Assembly (NCBI RefSeq): GCF_018131185.1
Contig: NZ_JAFCJE010000001.1
Span: 1 to 64,000, forward strand
Direction of reading: 5' to 3'
Length of the DNA stretch: 64,000 bases
From: Bradyrhizobium diazoefficiens
GTDB lineage: Bacteria; Pseudomonadota; Alphaproteobacteria; Rhizobiales; Xanthobacteraceae
Shown here: piece by piece, positions 23,944 through 34,815 of the stretch
Layout: every line of letters starts with the position of its first letter
Position numbering within the stretch: the stretch's first letter is position 1
Translations under genes and position numbers: made by a program
The notes under the pieces: generated by a model
Told to the model about the DNA's origin: nothing
Database searches by the model: none
What the model saw: the letters and a program-made list of their open reading frames with translations, nothing else

Positions 23944-24729
23944 ATGTTTCATTACGGCAACAACGGAATCACCGGAAACGCAGTCGTGTGGTCGGCACTT
24001 CAGGGACGCGTGAGCAATCGGTTGGCCCGGCATTTCCGCGCCGCGCCGCACCGGCTGCCTGCCCATGCGCCGATGGTGAGCTTCACCTTCGACGATGCCC
24101 CCGACAGCGCGGCAGGCGAGGGCGCCGAGCTTCTGGAAAAGCATGGCGGCCGCGGGACGTTCTATCTCGCCGGCAGCCTGATCGATCGTCCGTCGGACCA
24201 CTGGCACGGGCTGTCGAACGACGCCATCGTGCGACTTCACCGCGCCGGACACGAGATCGCCTGCCACACCTTCTCGCACCAGAGCTCGGCCAGTCTCGAT
24301 GAAGCAGCGATGGCTCGCGAGATCGAGCGGAACCGCGCTTATTTTCGTGGAATCGATTCCTCGATCAAGCTGGAGAACTTCGCCTATCCCTATGGGATCG
24401 CCTCGGTCTGGCGCAAGCCGCAGCTCGCCAGGGCCTTCCGTTCGGCGCGTGGTATTCTCCCCGGCGTCAACAGCGACGTCATCGACCTCCAGTTCCTGCG
24501 CGCGTCGCCCTTGGTCGATTGCGAGATCGATCAAGCGGGGGTCGATCGCTATTTCGACGAGGCGGTCGCGAGCGGGGGATGGCTGATCTTCTATGGCCAC
24601 GACGTTACGAATGCGCCGAGTCCCTATGGCTGCACTCCCGGCCTGATGCGACATGCGCTGGAAGCGGCCCAGAGGCGTGGCATGCCCATCGTGACTGTCG
24701 CGGAAGCCTTGCGACGAATCGGGGCGTAG
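23944..24729 (+). CDS. polysaccharide deacetylase family protein (NodB-like domain)
   Basis: A 261-residue carbohydrate esterase 4 type protein. Motif 1 is SFTFDDAPDS (catalytic base and metal Asp), motif 2 is HTFSHQS with the two metal-binding His residues, motif 3 is AYPYG, and the C-terminal motif includes IFYGHDV. There is no signal peptide, so it is probably cytoplasmic or acts on a lipid-linked or soluble sugar. NodB-like enzymes remove N- or O-acetyl groups. It lies 22 bases after metA on the same strand, but functional linkage is doubtful. It is not a nod-cluster NodB: no other nod gene is nearby. Confidence 0.85.
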   Translation: MFHYGNNGITGNAVVWSALQGRVSNRLARHFRAAPHRLPAHAPMVSFTFDDAPDSAAGEGAELLEKHGGRGTFYLAGSLIDRPSDHWHGLSNDAIVRLHRAGHEIACHTFSHQSSASLDEAAMAREIERNRAYFRGIDSSIKLENFAYPYGIASVWRKPQLARAFRSARGILPGVNSDVIDLQFLRASPLVDCEIDQAGVDRYFDEAVASGGWLIFYGHDVTNAPSPYGCTPGLMRHALEAAQRRGMPIVTVAEALRRIGA

Positions 24730-24741
24730 TGTCTTCTTCCC

Positions 24742-24893
24742 TTCTCCCCTTGTGGGAGAAGGTGGCGCGAAGCGCCGGATGGGGGGTATGTCTCCTCAAA
24801 CTCATATCTGCGTTCGCGGATAGAATCCCTCACCCGTCTCGCCGCTCACGCGGCGAGCCACCCTCTCCCACAAGGGGCGAGGGGAAGACAAGA
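24742..24893. repeat. dispersed repeat element (CTCCCC/GGGAGA family), copy 2
   Basis: Inverted relative to copy 1 at 4836-4988. It starts with CCCTTCTCCCC...GGGAGAAGGTGG and ends with CTCGCCGCTCACGCGGCGAG followed by CCACCCTCTCCCACAAGGG. Its arms form long hairpins. It fills most of the gap between the deacetylase gene and recQ. Confidence 0.7.
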
Positions 24894-24978
24894 TCCTGCA
24901 CCCCAAACACTCTTGCCATGCCGACGCCAGCATGCGACTGGCCTTGTGACGAATCCCACGGCCGATCCTGTCCCGCCC

Positions 24979-26841
24979 ATGTCCGTTCCTTCCACCGCTC
25001 CGCCCGCGCCGGCCAACGGCCGCGATGCGCTGTCGGTGCTGCATTCCGTCTTCGGCCTGCCGGGTTTTCGCGGCGCGCAGGGAGAGATCGTCAGGCACGT
25101 CACGGGCGGCGGCAATTGCCTGGTGCTGATGCCGACCGGCGGCGGCAAGTCGCTGTGCTATCAACTTCCTTCCTTGCTGCGCGAAGGCTGCGGCATCGTG
25201 GTGTCGCCGCTGATCGCGTTGATGCGCGATCAGGTCGCCGGCCTGATCGAAGCCGGCGTCAATGCCGCCGCGCTGAATTCGTCACTGTCGTTCCAGGAAG
25301 CCTCCGACATCGAACGCCGCCTGCTCGCGGGCGATCTCGATCTGCTTTATGTCGCGCCGGAACGCCTGGTGACGCCGCGCTGCCTGTCGCTGCTGGCGCA
25401 GGCGAAGGTCGCGCTGTTCGCGATCGACGAGGCGCATTGCGTCTCGCAATGGGGCCATGACTTCCGTCCCGAATATGTCGGCCTCTCCATCATCGCCGAG
25501 CGCTTTCCCGACGTGCCGCGCATCGCGCTGACCGCCACCGCCGACGATCTGACGCGCAAGGAGATCGTCGCGCGGCTTCAATTGACGGACGCGCCGCAAT
25601 TCGTCTCGAGCTTCGACCGGCCCAACATCCGTTACGAGATCGTCGACAAGCGCAACGCCGTATCGCAGCTGAAGGAATTCATCCGGGAGCGTCACGCGGG
25701 CGATGCCGGCGTGGTCTATTGCCTGTCCCGCAATCGGGTCGAGGAGGTCGCCGCCGCGCTTGACGACGCCGGCATTGCGGCGCTGCCCTACCACGCCGGG
25801 CTCGACAGCCAGGTGCGCTCGCGCAACCAGGACCGCTTTCTCAACGAGGACGGCATCGTTATCGTCGCGACGGTCGCGTTCGGCATGGGCATCGACAAGC
25901 CCGACGTGCGCTTCGTCGCCCATCTCGACCTGCCCAAGAGCATCGAGGCCTATTACCAGGAGACGGGCCGCGCCGGCCGTGACGGCAAGCCGTCGGCTGC
26001 CTGGATGGCCTATGGGCTCTCCGACATCGTGCAGCAGCGGCGCATGATCGACGAGTCCAGCGCCTCCGACGAATTCAAGCGGGTCTCGATCGGCAAGCTC
26101 GATGCGCTGGTCGGACTTGCCGAAACGCCGCACTGCCGGCGCCGGCGGCTGCTTGCCTATTTCGGCGAGATCGTGATGGGCGAGACCTGCGGCAACTGCG
26201 ACAACTGCCTGACGCCGCCGAAAATGCGCGACGGCAAGGTGCTGGCGCAGAAGCTGTTGTCCTGCGTCTACCGCACCGGACAGCGGTTTGGCGCGATGCA
26301 CCTGATCGACGTGCTGGTCGGACGCCTGACCGAGAAGGTGACGCAGTTCGGCCACGACAAATTGTCGGTGTTCGGCATCGGCCGCGAGCTCAATGAAAAG
26401 CAGTGGCGCACAGTGCTCCGGCAGTTGGTGGCGATGGGACATCTGCACAGCGACAGCGAGGCTTTCGGCGCGCTGAAGCTGACCGAGACCGCGCGCGGCG
26501 TGCTGCGCGGGGAGACCGAGGTGTGGCTGCGCGAGGAAGCGCCCGGCGCGCGTATTCGCGCCAGTCGCGGCAAATCGCGCCGCGGTGATCTCGCGCCTGC
26601 GGCCAGCGCGCCGCAAGGCGATGTCGATCCGGAGCTGCGCGCGCGGCTGCGGTCCTGGCGCTCGGACATCGCCCGCGAACGTGGCGTACCGGCCTATGTC
26701 GTGCTGCATGATGCCACCATCGACGGCATCGTCCGGGCCTGGCCGACGACACTCGCCGAGCTCCGCAACGTGCCCGGCATCGGCGACAAGAAGCTCGAGC
26801 ATTACGGCGACGAGCTGCTGCAGATCGTCCGGGCGCGGTAG
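24979..26841 (+). CDS. recQ: ATP-dependent DNA helicase RecQ
   Basis: A 3'-5' DNA helicase for recombination and replication-fork repair. In the 620-residue protein the helicase core has GAQGEIV, Walker [13 protein letters not shown] in [24 protein letters not shown], and motif [13 protein letters not shown] zinc-binding segment [12 protein letters not shown]...CGNCDNC and the RQC winged helix follow. A C-terminal HRDC domain (about residues 540-615) has [22 protein letters not shown] and [13 protein letters not shown]. The ATG at 24979 starts just before the conserved core; a GTG at 24946 and an ATG at 24913 are in-frame alternatives. An intergenic repeat follows the gene. Confidence 0.95.
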   Translation: MSVPSTAPPAPANGRDALSVLHSVFGLPGFRGAQGEIVRHVTGGGNCLVLMPTGGGKSLCYQLPSLLREGCGIVVSPLIALMRDQVAGLIEAGVNAAALNSSLSFQEASDIERRLLAGDLDLLYVAPERLVTPRCLSLLAQAKVALFAIDEAHCVSQWGHDFRPEYVGLSIIAERFPDVPRIALTATADDLTRKEIVARLQLTDAPQFVSSFDRPNIRYEIVDKRNAVSQLKEFIRERHAGDAGVVYCLSRNRVEEVAAALDDAGIAALPYHAGLDSQVRSRNQDRFLNEDGIVIVATVAFGMGIDKPDVRFVAHLDLPKSIEAYYQETGRAGRDGKPSAAWMAYGLSDIVQQRRMIDESSASDEFKRVSIGKLDALVGLAETPHCRRRRLLAYFGEIVMGETCGNCDNCLTPPKMRDGKVLAQKLLSCVYRTGQRFGAMHLIDVLVGRLTEKVTQFGHDKLSVFGIGRELNEKQWRTVLRQLVAMGHLHSDSEAFGALKLTETARGVLRGETEVWLREEAPGARIRASRGKSRRGDLAPAASAPQGDVDPELRARLRSWRSDIARERGVPAYVVLHDATIDGIVRAWPTTLAELRNVPGIGDKKLEHYGDELLQIVRAR

Positions 26842-26874
26842 GGCGCTGGTGCGCTCAATTCTCTCGACACGTCA

Positions 26875-27045
26875 TCCCGGACAAGCGCGCCTAAAGCGCG
26901 CGCAGATCCGGGATCCATAACCACAGTCCGGTGTGGGTACGGCAGGCTGGCGACCACGAGTCTTCGCAAAACGACTGCTGCGGCGCATGGGTCCCGGGTC
27001 TGCGCTTACGTTTGCCCGGGACGACAGCGGTGTATGATGCGCGAA
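26875..27045. repeat. dispersed palindromic repeat (GTCATCCCGG/CCCGGGACGAC family)
   Basis: Contains ATCCCGGA with TCCGGGAT separated by a GCGCGCC-AAAG-GCGCGCG hairpin, then ATAACCACAG, and later GGTCCCGGG with CCCGGGACGAC. It lies between convergent recQ and acdS. It shares ends with the element at 117-194 and the ATAACCACAG stretch with the repeat at 52132. Confidence 0.7.
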
Positions 27046-27059
27046 AGCTACGCCTTCAC

Positions 27060-28076
27060 TCACCCGTTCCGGAACGCGTAGGCATATCCGTTCAGCGCCG
27101 GGGCGCCGCCGAGATGGGCGTACAGGATCTTCGCGCCCTTCTCGAAATAGCCCTTCTTCGCAAGATCGATCAGGCCCTGCATCGACTTGCCCTCGTAGAC
27201 GGGGTCGGTGATCATGCCTTCGAGACGTGCGCTGAGGCGGATGGCCTCCTTGGTCTCTTCCGACGGCACGCCATAGGCGGGATAGGCGTAGTCCTCGATC
27301 AGCACGACGTCGTCAGCGACGAGCTCCTTGCCGAGCTCGACGAGCTTGGCGGTGTTCTGCGCGATCTCCAGCACTTGGGCCTTGGTCTGTTCAGGCGTGA
27401 AAGAGGCATCGATGCCGATCACTTTGCGCGCGCGGCCGTCGGCAGCGAAGCCCACCAGCATGCCGGCATGGGTCGAGCCAGTGACGGTGCAGACCACGAT
27501 GTAGTCGAACTTGAAGCCGAGCTCGGCTTCCTGCTTGCGCACCTCCTCGGCGAAGCCGACATAGCCGAGACCGCCGAATTTGTGCACGGAGGCCCCGGCG
27601 GGAATCGCGTAAGGCTTGCCGCCCGCGGCCTTCACTTCCTCGATTGCCTGCTCCCAGCTCTTGCGGATACCGATGTCGAAGCCGTCGTCGACGAGGCGCA
27701 CGTCGGCGCCCATGATGCGCGAGAGCATGATGTTGCCGACGCGGTCATAGACGGCGTCCTCGTGCGGCACCCAGGCTTCCTGCACCAGACGACACTTCAT
27801 GCCGATCTTGGCCGCGACGGCGGCGATCATGCGGGTGTGGTTCGACTGCACGCCGCCGATCGAGACCAACGTGTCGGCGTTGGAGGCGATCGCGTCGGGA
27901 ATGATATATTCGAGCTTGCGCAGCTTGTTGCCGCCATAGGCAAGGCCCGAATTGCAGTCCTCGCGCTTGGCATAGACCTCGACCTGGCCGCCGAGATGTT
28001 TTGACAGCCGCTCCAGCTTCTCGATGGGCGTCGGGCCGAAGGTCAGCTTGTATCGCGGAAATTTATCGAGCTTCAT
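27060..28076 (-). CDS. acdS: 1-aminocyclopropane-1-carboxylate (ACC) deaminase
   Basis: Cleaves the plant ethylene precursor ACC to 2-oxobutanoate and ammonia, which lowers ethylene in the host. The 338 residues match the characterised enzymes, and this is a PLP tryptophan-synthase-beta fold. Lys51 in [12 protein letters not shown] would bind PLP, SNHTRM binds the substrate carboxylate, and the distinguishing Tyr-Glu pair is in [10 protein letters not shown] near residue 294. [14 protein letters not shown] near the C-terminus is also typical. It is divergent from an Lrp-type regulator with TTGCG repeats between them. True AcdS rather than D-cysteine desulfhydrase is favoured by the Glu after Tyr. 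Confidence 0.95.
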   Translation of the reverse strand: MKLDKFPRYKLTFGPTPIEKLERLSKHLGGQVEVYAKREDCNSGLAYGGNKLRKLEYIIPDAIASNADTLVSIGGVQSNHTRMIAAVAAKIGMKCRLVQEAWVPHEDAVYDRVGNIMLSRIMGADVRLVDDGFDIGIRKSWEQAIEEVKAAGGKPYAIPAGASVHKFGGLGYVGFAEEVRKQEAELGFKFDYIVVCTVTGSTHAGMLVGFAADGRARKVIGIDASFTPEQTKAQVLEIAQNTAKLVELGKELVADDVVLIEDYAYPAYGVPSEETKEAIRLSARLEGMITDPVYEGKSMQGLIDLAKKGYFEKGAKILYAHLGGAPALNGYAYAFRNG

Positions 28077-28142
28077 GGGTCATCCCGATTGGCGTTGATG
28101 TCCGTCGTTGCCTAGCATCGCCTTGGAAAAATGTGCTTTCGA

Positions 28143-28173
28143 ATATTGCGCCCATATTGCGCTTGTTCTTGCG
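28143..28173. promoter_or_regulatory. phased TTGCG repeats in the acdS-regulator gap (candidate Lrp-type operator)
   Basis: ATATTGCGC occurs at 28143-28151 and again at 28154-28162, exactly 11 bases apart, and a third TTGCG is at 28169-28173. Direct repeats spaced by about one helical turn between divergent genes fit binding by an oligomeric Lrp-family protein. Confidence 0.5.
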
Positions 28174-28219
28174 GAAATGGCCCTAGTCGCTAAGATTTCT
28201 TCCGTAGGATCGCTCTTTT

Positions 28220-28699
28220 ATGGAAGTTTCTTTCATGGCATCTCGTCTCGATCGCACTGACCTTAAGATCCTGAGATTGCTGCAAAATAACGGACGGCTG
28301 AGCAATGCCGAGCTGGCCGAAACCGTCGCGATCAGCCCCGCCACCTGCCATCGCCGCACCCAGCGCCTGTTCGAGGACGGCTTCATCGCCGCCGTCCGCG
28401 CCATGATCGCCCCCAAGAAAGTGGCCAAGGGCACGCTGGTGATGGTCGGCGTCGTGCTCGACCGCTCGACGCCGGAGAGCTTCGCCATTTTCGAGCAGGC
28501 GATCGCCAGGCTGAAATTCGTGCTCGACTGCCACCTCGTCGCCGGCGACTTCGACTATTTCCTCAAGATCCGCGTCGGCGACATGGAGGATTTCAACCGC
28601 ATCCACGGCGAGCAGCTCATCGCGCTGCCCGGCGTACGGCAGACCCGCACCTTCTTCGTGATGAAGGAAGTGGTCGACAACGCGCCGCTGGAATTTTGA
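28220..28699 (+). CDS. acdR: Lrp/AsnC family regulator (AcdR/LrpL-like)
   Basis: A 159-residue regulator. The N-terminal HTH (RLDRTDLKILRLLQNNGRL, LAETVAISPATCHRRTQRL) is followed by an RAM effector domain with LDCHLVAGDFDYFLKIRV and ALPGVRQTRTFFVMKE. It is divergent from acdS, the usual place of AcdR/LrpL that controls ACC deaminase. It also lies 60 bases upstream of a PLP sulfur-amino-acid enzyme on the same strand, the arrangement of cysteine-responsive DecR/CcdR regulators. Either or both targets are possible. The start may be the ATG at 28220 or the one at 28235. Confidence 0.8.
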   Translation: MEVSFMASRLDRTDLKILRLLQNNGRLSNAELAETVAISPATCHRRTQRLFEDGFIAAVRAMIAPKKVAKGTLVMVGVVLDRSTPESFAIFEQAIARLKFVLDCHLVAGDFDYFLKIRVGDMEDFNRIHGEQLIALPGVRQTRTFFVMKEVVDNAPLEF

Positions 28700-28759
28700 G
28701 CGGCGTGCACGAAGCGCCCCGTGCTAGAGGGACGTCAGTTTTCGAGGAATCGTCAGGTC

Positions 28760-29911
28760 ATGCCGATGGAGCCGCCTCCCTTCCGCCACTCCCATCCGGC
28801 CGGGCCGGCCTATCGCCGCGGCTGGGTCGATGAGGCCGTCGCCGCGATCGAGGCCGACCAGTGCCGCACCGCCGATACGCATCTGATCCGGCTCATCGTG
28901 CCGGCGCTATCAGGCATCGACATCTATCTGAAGGACGAGTCCACCCATCCGACCGGAAGCCTGAAGCATCGCCTCGCGCGCTCGCTGTTTCTCTACGCAC
29001 TCTGCAACGGTCACATCCGTGAAGGCACACCTGTGGTCGAGGCCTCGTCGGGATCGACTGCGGTGTCGGAGGCCTATTTCGCAGAGATGATCGGCGTCCC
29101 CTTCTACGCCGTGATGCCGCGCACGACGTCGGCGGAGAAGATCGTCGCGATCGAGCATTATGGCGGCCATTGCCATCTGATCGACGATGGCCGCGCGCTG
29201 TATGCGGAGGCCGCCGCGCTCGCCGCTCGTCTGAACGGTCATTACATGGACCAGTTCACCTTCGCCGAGCGTGCGACCGACTGGCGCGGCAACAACAACA
29301 TCGCCGAGTCGATCTTTACGCAATTGCAGGGCGAGCCGCGACCGCTGCCGGATTGGATCGTGATGGGCGCCGGCACCGGCGGCACCTCGGCCACGATCGG
29401 GCGCTATTTGCGCTACCGGCAGTATCCGACACGGCTGTGCGTCGCCGATGTCGAGCATTCCGCCTTCTTCGACTGCTTCCGCTCGCAGGACCGCTCCCAT
29501 GTCTGCGATCGTCCGTCGCTGATCGAGGGTGTTGGCCGTCCCCGTTGCGAGCCGTCCTTCGTGCCCGGCGTGGTCGACCGCATGATGAAGATCCCGGATG
29601 CGGCCACGATCGCGGCGATGAACGTGCTGTCGCGCCGGCTGCGCCGCCCGGTGGGCGGCTCCACCGGCACCAATTTCCTCGCGCTGTGCCGGCTCGCCTC
29701 GGAGATGCGTCAGGCCAACGTTGTGGGATCGCTGGTGACGCTGATCTGCGATTCCGGCGAGCGCTATCGGCAGACCTATTACGAGCCCGAATGGCTGAAG
29801 GCCCGCGGCCTCGATCCGGCGCCGTTCGAGGCGGCGCTGTCGTCGTTTCTCGCGACGGGCGAGCCGCTCGCGCTCGCCGCCGACGATGTCGCAAATCCCC
29901 AGAGCGTGTGA
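28760..29911 (+). CDS. PLP-dependent cysteine synthase/cysteine desulfhydrase-like enzyme
   Basis: A 383-residue PLP enzyme of the cysteine-synthase-beta type. The PLP lysine is in [12 protein letters not shown] near residue 80. [17 protein letters not shown] is the substrate loop, [16 protein letters not shown] is the phosphate-binding glycine loop, and a Ser in [14 protein letters not shown] contacts the pyridine nitrogen. The N-terminal block [20 protein letters not shown] and the overall length resemble Cds1-type L-cysteine desulfhydrases more than CysK. Being next to an Lrp-type regulator supports a role in cysteine degradation. The reaction direction cannot be decided from sequence. An in-frame ATG at 28766 is an alternative start. 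Confidence 0.75.
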   Translation: MPMEPPPFRHSHPAGPAYRRGWVDEAVAAIEADQCRTADTHLIRLIVPALSGIDIYLKDESTHPTGSLKHRLARSLFLYALCNGHIREGTPVVEASSGSTAVSEAYFAEMIGVPFYAVMPRTTSAEKIVAIEHYGGHCHLIDDGRALYAEAAALAARLNGHYMDQFTFAERATDWRGNNNIAESIFTQLQGEPRPLPDWIVMGAGTGGTSATIGRYLRYRQYPTRLCVADVEHSAFFDCFRSQDRSHVCDRPSLIEGVGRPRCEPSFVPGVVDRMMKIPDAATIAAMNVLSRRLRRPVGGSTGTNFLALCRLASEMRQANVVGSLVTLICDSGERYRQTYYEPEWLKARGLDPAPFEAALSSFLATGEPLALAADDVANPQSV

Positions 29912-30034
29912 AGCCCCGAGACGAATAGTCGAATTTGTCGGAACGCCCGCTCGCCGTGCGATGTCACGGCAACTTCACTTGCGTTGCGCGCGCACGCGGG
30001 CAAGCCTCGTTGCCTCAACGAGGAGATCTTCGCC

Positions 30035-30595
30035 GTGCGCCTTCCCATTCTCGATCCCAAGGACCTGTCCGCCGAACAGAAGCCGCTCTATGACGACATG
30101 CAAGCCGGCATCAAGGACCACTTCAAGGGCTTTGTGAACATGCGCGACGACGGCGCGCTGCTCGGACCCTGGAATCCCTGGATCCGCGAGCCGCGATTCG
30201 GCAAGCCGGTGTGGGAGCTGGTCAAGGCGATCGCTTCGAATCCGCTGCTGCCTGGCCCGGTGCGCGAGGTCGCGATTCTCGTCACCGGCTCGCATTTCCG
30301 CTCCGGCTACGAGCTCTATGCCCATGTGCTGGTCGCCGAGCAGCGCGGCCTGTCCGATGACAAGCTCGCGACCATCGTCGCCGGACAGCGGCCGGCGGAT
30401 CTCACCAGACAGGAGGGCGTCGCCTACGACGTCGCCTCCGCACTGGTCAGTGGCGGCGTGCTGCCGGAACTGACCTGGCGCGCCGCGGTGAAGGAGTTCG
30501 GCGAGCACGGCGCGGCCGAGCTGTCCTATCTGGTAGGCGTCTATTGCATGGTCTCGGTCACGCTCAACACGTTCGATGTGCCGGTGCCCGAATAG
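30035..30595 (+). CDS. carboxymuconolactone decarboxylase (CMD/AhpD-like) family protein
   Basis: A 186-residue helical protein of the CMD group. The core has LPGPVREVAILVTGSHFRSGYELYAH, with the conserved Glu and His but no AhpD-type CxxC, so a peroxidase role is unlikely. The N-terminal LPILDPKDLSAEQKPLYDDM is typical of the longer members found in rhizobia. The start is GTG at 30035 with AGGAG upstream; the frame opens at 29984 without a good site. It converges on the GGDEF gene, eight bases apart. Function unknown; a ring-cleavage-like hydrolase or decarboxylase activity is only a family-level guess. Confidence 0.75.
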   Translation: MRLPILDPKDLSAEQKPLYDDMQAGIKDHFKGFVNMRDDGALLGPWNPWIREPRFGKPVWELVKAIASNPLLPGPVREVAILVTGSHFRSGYELYAHVLVAEQRGLSDDKLATIVAGQRPADLTRQEGVAYDVASALVSGGVLPELTWRAAVKEFGEHGAAELSYLVGVYCMVSVTLNTFDVPVPE

Positions 30596-30603
30596 CAGCG
30601 GCT

Positions 30604-32187
<1,584 letters not shown>

Positions 32188-32418
32188 TCGCAGCCTCCCG
32201 CGTGACTCGGTCCAGTCTGTCGCAAGCATATTGCCGAGAGGTAACTGGATGAGCCGGCGGCCATAAGACCAACCGGCAGTCCTTGGCCGGGAGAAGCCAC
32301 CACGGGGGTCCGAAGCCGTGCGAAAATCCTTCATCGTCAAGGCCGGCCCAGTGCGACCGCCCTGCGATGCCGGAACAGCCGGCAGATTGGCTTTACCAGC
32401 TATCCACCATGATCGCAG

Positions 32419-33324
32419 TCAATTGCGCACGGCGTAAAGCGGCGTTCGCAAGGTCAGCTGGTAGGCCGGCTTCGGCGTCCAGGCGATCTGCGCGGTAATG
32501 CCGAACAGGCGGTTGTCATTGTCATCCATGCGGTCGAGGTCGAGCCGCAGGATGGGCTGCGTGAAGGACTCGGCCAGCGTCCGTCCGCCAAGCTGCGCGC
32601 CGCCGAACGACTGCACGCCGAGGCGGCCGGTAAACTTCCAGTTGCTCGGCCATTGGTAATAGCCGCCAGCATAGACGATGGTGTTCGGCCGGATGCGGGC
32701 GAACGGGCTGGCGATGGTGGTGTAGGTATGTTGCATGCCGGCGAGCCAGCCCCGCGTCTCGTCTTCGTCCAGCGCGTAGTCGAATTCCAGGATGTTGTTG
32801 AGCGAGTTCGTCATGCCCTGATCGTTCGGCACCGATTGGGTCAAGGTCGATTGCAGCGTAATGGTCGGTATCGTCCCGCCATTCTGCTGGTAGAGGTCGG
32901 CCTGCACGCCGATGTTCCAACTGGTGATGTCGAACGTCGACCAGCCACCGCCAATGTCGGTCGTCGAGCCCGACACGCCGCCATAAAGCGAGACGCGGTC
33001 GTTGACGTCGACGGTCAGCGGCAGGTCGACGGCAATCGATTTCGCGGCCGGCAGGCCGTTCGGTAGCGTTGCGCCTCTGCGCACCGCGAGAGCTTGGAGC
33101 GCCGCCGATAGCGACGTGGTGCCGAAACCGAGTCCGAGCGTCCCCGCTGGAATCGACGCATAGCTCGTACGCAGATCAAGGTAAATGTTCGGGATCGCTG
33201 GTTTCGCCGGTGCATCCTCCTCATCTTCCGCGGAGAAGGCGGCGCTGGCCGAAATCGTCAGGCAGGCCAGTCCCATCGCGACGGCGCGCAAGCTCGGACG
33301 ATGCGATGGGCTGTGAGGAGACAC
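32419..33324 (-). CDS. outer-membrane beta-barrel protein, function unknown
   Basis: A 301-residue exported protein. It has a signal peptide (basic PSHRPSLR, hydrophobic AMGLACLTISASAAFSAE) and an acidic linker EDEEDAP, then alternating aromatic/hydrophobic beta strands with repeated Gly, Asn and Asp. It ends in a short strand LYAVRN rather than a C-terminal Phe. Porin-like or DUF3034/transporter-like barrel architecture is suggested, but no family is recognised with confidence. The start is uncertain: GTG at 33324 or ATG at 33276; the open frame continues upstream to 33558. Confidence 0.6.
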   Translation of the reverse strand: MSPHSPSHRPSLRAVAMGLACLTISASAAFSAEDEEDAPAKPAIPNIYLDLRTSYASIPAGTLGLGFGTTSLSAALQALAVRRGATLPNGLPAAKSIAVDLPLTVDVNDRVSLYGGVSGSTTDIGGGWSTFDITSWNIGVQADLYQQNGGTIPTITLQSTLTQSVPNDQGMTNSLNNILEFDYALDEDETRGWLAGMQHTYTTIASPFARIRPNTIVYAGGYYQWPSNWKFTGRLGVQSFGGAQLGGRTLAESFTQPILRLDLDRMDDNDNRLFGITAQIAWTPKPAYQLTLRTPLYAVRN

Positions 33325-33494
33325 GTGACAATCCGGCGCGCGGGCAAATCGCGTGCTAGATGGAACGTGATCGCTCCCGCGGTCAAGCGCTATCGGCAAG
33401 CCATGGACTGCATCGACAGGCGCGGCTACCCTGTCGCGATTGCACCGACACGCTCGCCGGCCGGAGCAGGCCGGGACAATGGAGGACGACAGCC

Positions 33495-33740
33495 ATGACC
33501 ACGTCACGCCGCATCCTGCTCGCCGGAATGGCAGGGCTCGCCGTCGCTCCGGCCGCAATGGCAGCCACCCCCGTGCCGGCGCGCGATGACACCACGGTCG
33601 CGGAAGAACGCTTTGCGCGCATGATTGCCGCCGCGCATGCGCCCGACGTCACTTGCGCCCGGCAGGCGGAGCGTTATGCGGACATGCATTGGCCTGACTA
33701 TGTCACGGCAGCCAGGGCCGTGCTCGACGCGCGCGTATGA
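33495..33740 (+). CDS. small exported protein with RR-type signal, function unknown
   Basis: An 81-residue protein. The N-terminus has SRRILLAGMAGLAVAPAAMAA, a twin-arginine-like signal with an AxA cleavage site near residue 23. The mature chain of about 58 residues is helical with one cysteine (DVTCARQAE). GGAGGA eight bases before the ATG supports the start. It faces away from the barrel gene and converges on the esterase gene, eight bases apart. No family recognised. Confidence 0.6.
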   Translation: MTTSRRILLAGMAGLAVAPAAMAATPVPARDDTTVAEERFARMIAAAHAPDVTCARQAERYADMHWPDYVTAARAVLDARV

Positions 33741-33747
33741 TTTCGCG

Positions 33748-34683
33748 CTACTTCTCCACCGCTCGGCGCACCTGCTCGCCGATCTGCGACAGCACGAGTT
33801 GCGCCTGCGGCAGGATCGCGCCCATGGCGTGGAAATTGTGAACCATGCCGTCGTGGCAGACATGCTCGACGGCGACGCCTGCGGCGAGCAGCTTGCGGGC
33901 ATAGGCATTGCCCTCGTCGCGCATCGGGTCGTACTCGGCGGTGTGGATGATCGCGGTCGGCAGCCCTGTGAGCCGTGTGGCGCGCAAGGGGGAAACGCGG
34001 GGATCGGCCGTGTCGATGTCGTCGGGCAGATAGTCGGACAGATCGGCTTCGATCGTGACCCGATCGATCAGATGGCCTTCGGCGAATTCCTCACGTGAGG
34101 GCGAGGTCTCCTCGAAGTCCAGCACCGGGCAGATCAGGCATTGCGCGGCGATGGCAAGGCCCGCGGTCTGCGCCGCCTCCTGGCACACGATCGCAGCGAG
34201 CGTTGCACCGGCGGAATCGCCGCCGACCACCAGACGGTCTGCGTGGATACCGAGCGACGCGGCCTCGCGCGCGACCCATTCGGTGGCAGCGATCGCATCG
34301 TCGACGGCGGCAGGAAACCTGTGCTCGGGCGCGAGCCGGTAGTCGACCGAGACGAGGCGGCAACCGGTGGCATGCGCCAGCGCGGCCGCGATGCGATCAT
34401 GCGTGGCGATGCTGCCAGCGACGAGGCCGCCGCCATGAAAGAACACGAAGCCGGGTGCAAGCTCGTCGGCATTTGCAGGCGTGTAGAGCCGATAGGGCAG
34501 TTCGCCGGCGCGGCCAGGCAGCTTGCCGTCGCGCGTCGTCACATCCGGCGCATCGGTGCGCGCGAACTGCATCAGCTTGGCCAGCGATTGCCGCCGCGCC
34601 TCTACGCTCGGCCGGTTTTTCGCCTGCGGCGCAGCCGCGGCCATCATGGTCAACAAGCGCTTTGCGAGCGGATCGAGCGGCAT
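33748..34683 (-). CDS. alpha/beta hydrolase, HSL-type esterase
   Basis: A 311-residue esterase of the hormone-sensitive-lipase family. The oxyanion-hole motif is FFHGGG near residue 82, the nucleophile Ser is in GDSAGA near residue 154, the acid Asp is in TAEYDPMRDEG near residue 255, and the catalytic His is in DGMVHNFHAMG near residue 285. Substrates are usually short-chain esters. The frame continues upstream to 35682 antisense to the aminotransferase gene, but the ATG at 34683 begins the conserved protein. It is divergent from the aminotransferase gene by 132 bases. Confidence 0.9.
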   Translation of the reverse strand: MPLDPLAKRLLTMMAAAAPQAKNRPSVEARRQSLAKLMQFARTDAPDVTTRDGKLPGRAGELPYRLYTPANADELAPGFVFFHGGGLVAGSIATHDRIAAALAHATGCRLVSVDYRLAPEHRFPAAVDDAIAATEWVAREAASLGIHADRLVVGGDSAGATLAAIVCQEAAQTAGLAIAAQCLICPVLDFEETSPSREEFAEGHLIDRVTIEADLSDYLPDDIDTADPRVSPLRATRLTGLPTAIIHTAEYDPMRDEGNAYARKLLAAGVAVEHVCHDGMVHNFHAMGAILPQAQLVLSQIGEQVRRAVEK

Positions 34684-34815
34684 GGCGAACTCCGTATCAT
34701 TGCCCGCATTATAGCCTGTTTGGCTTGTCTGCCTTCCAGCAGAGGGTGCTAACCAGGCAGCAAATCGTTTAGAAATTAGGACAATAGTGCCCGGATATTC
34801 CAAGGGAGGCCGGGT

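Noticed and set aside
23944..24729. NodB of a nodulation gene cluster
   Set aside because: Only the CE4 domain is shared; no nodA, nodC or nod box is nearby and the gene sits between metA and recQ.
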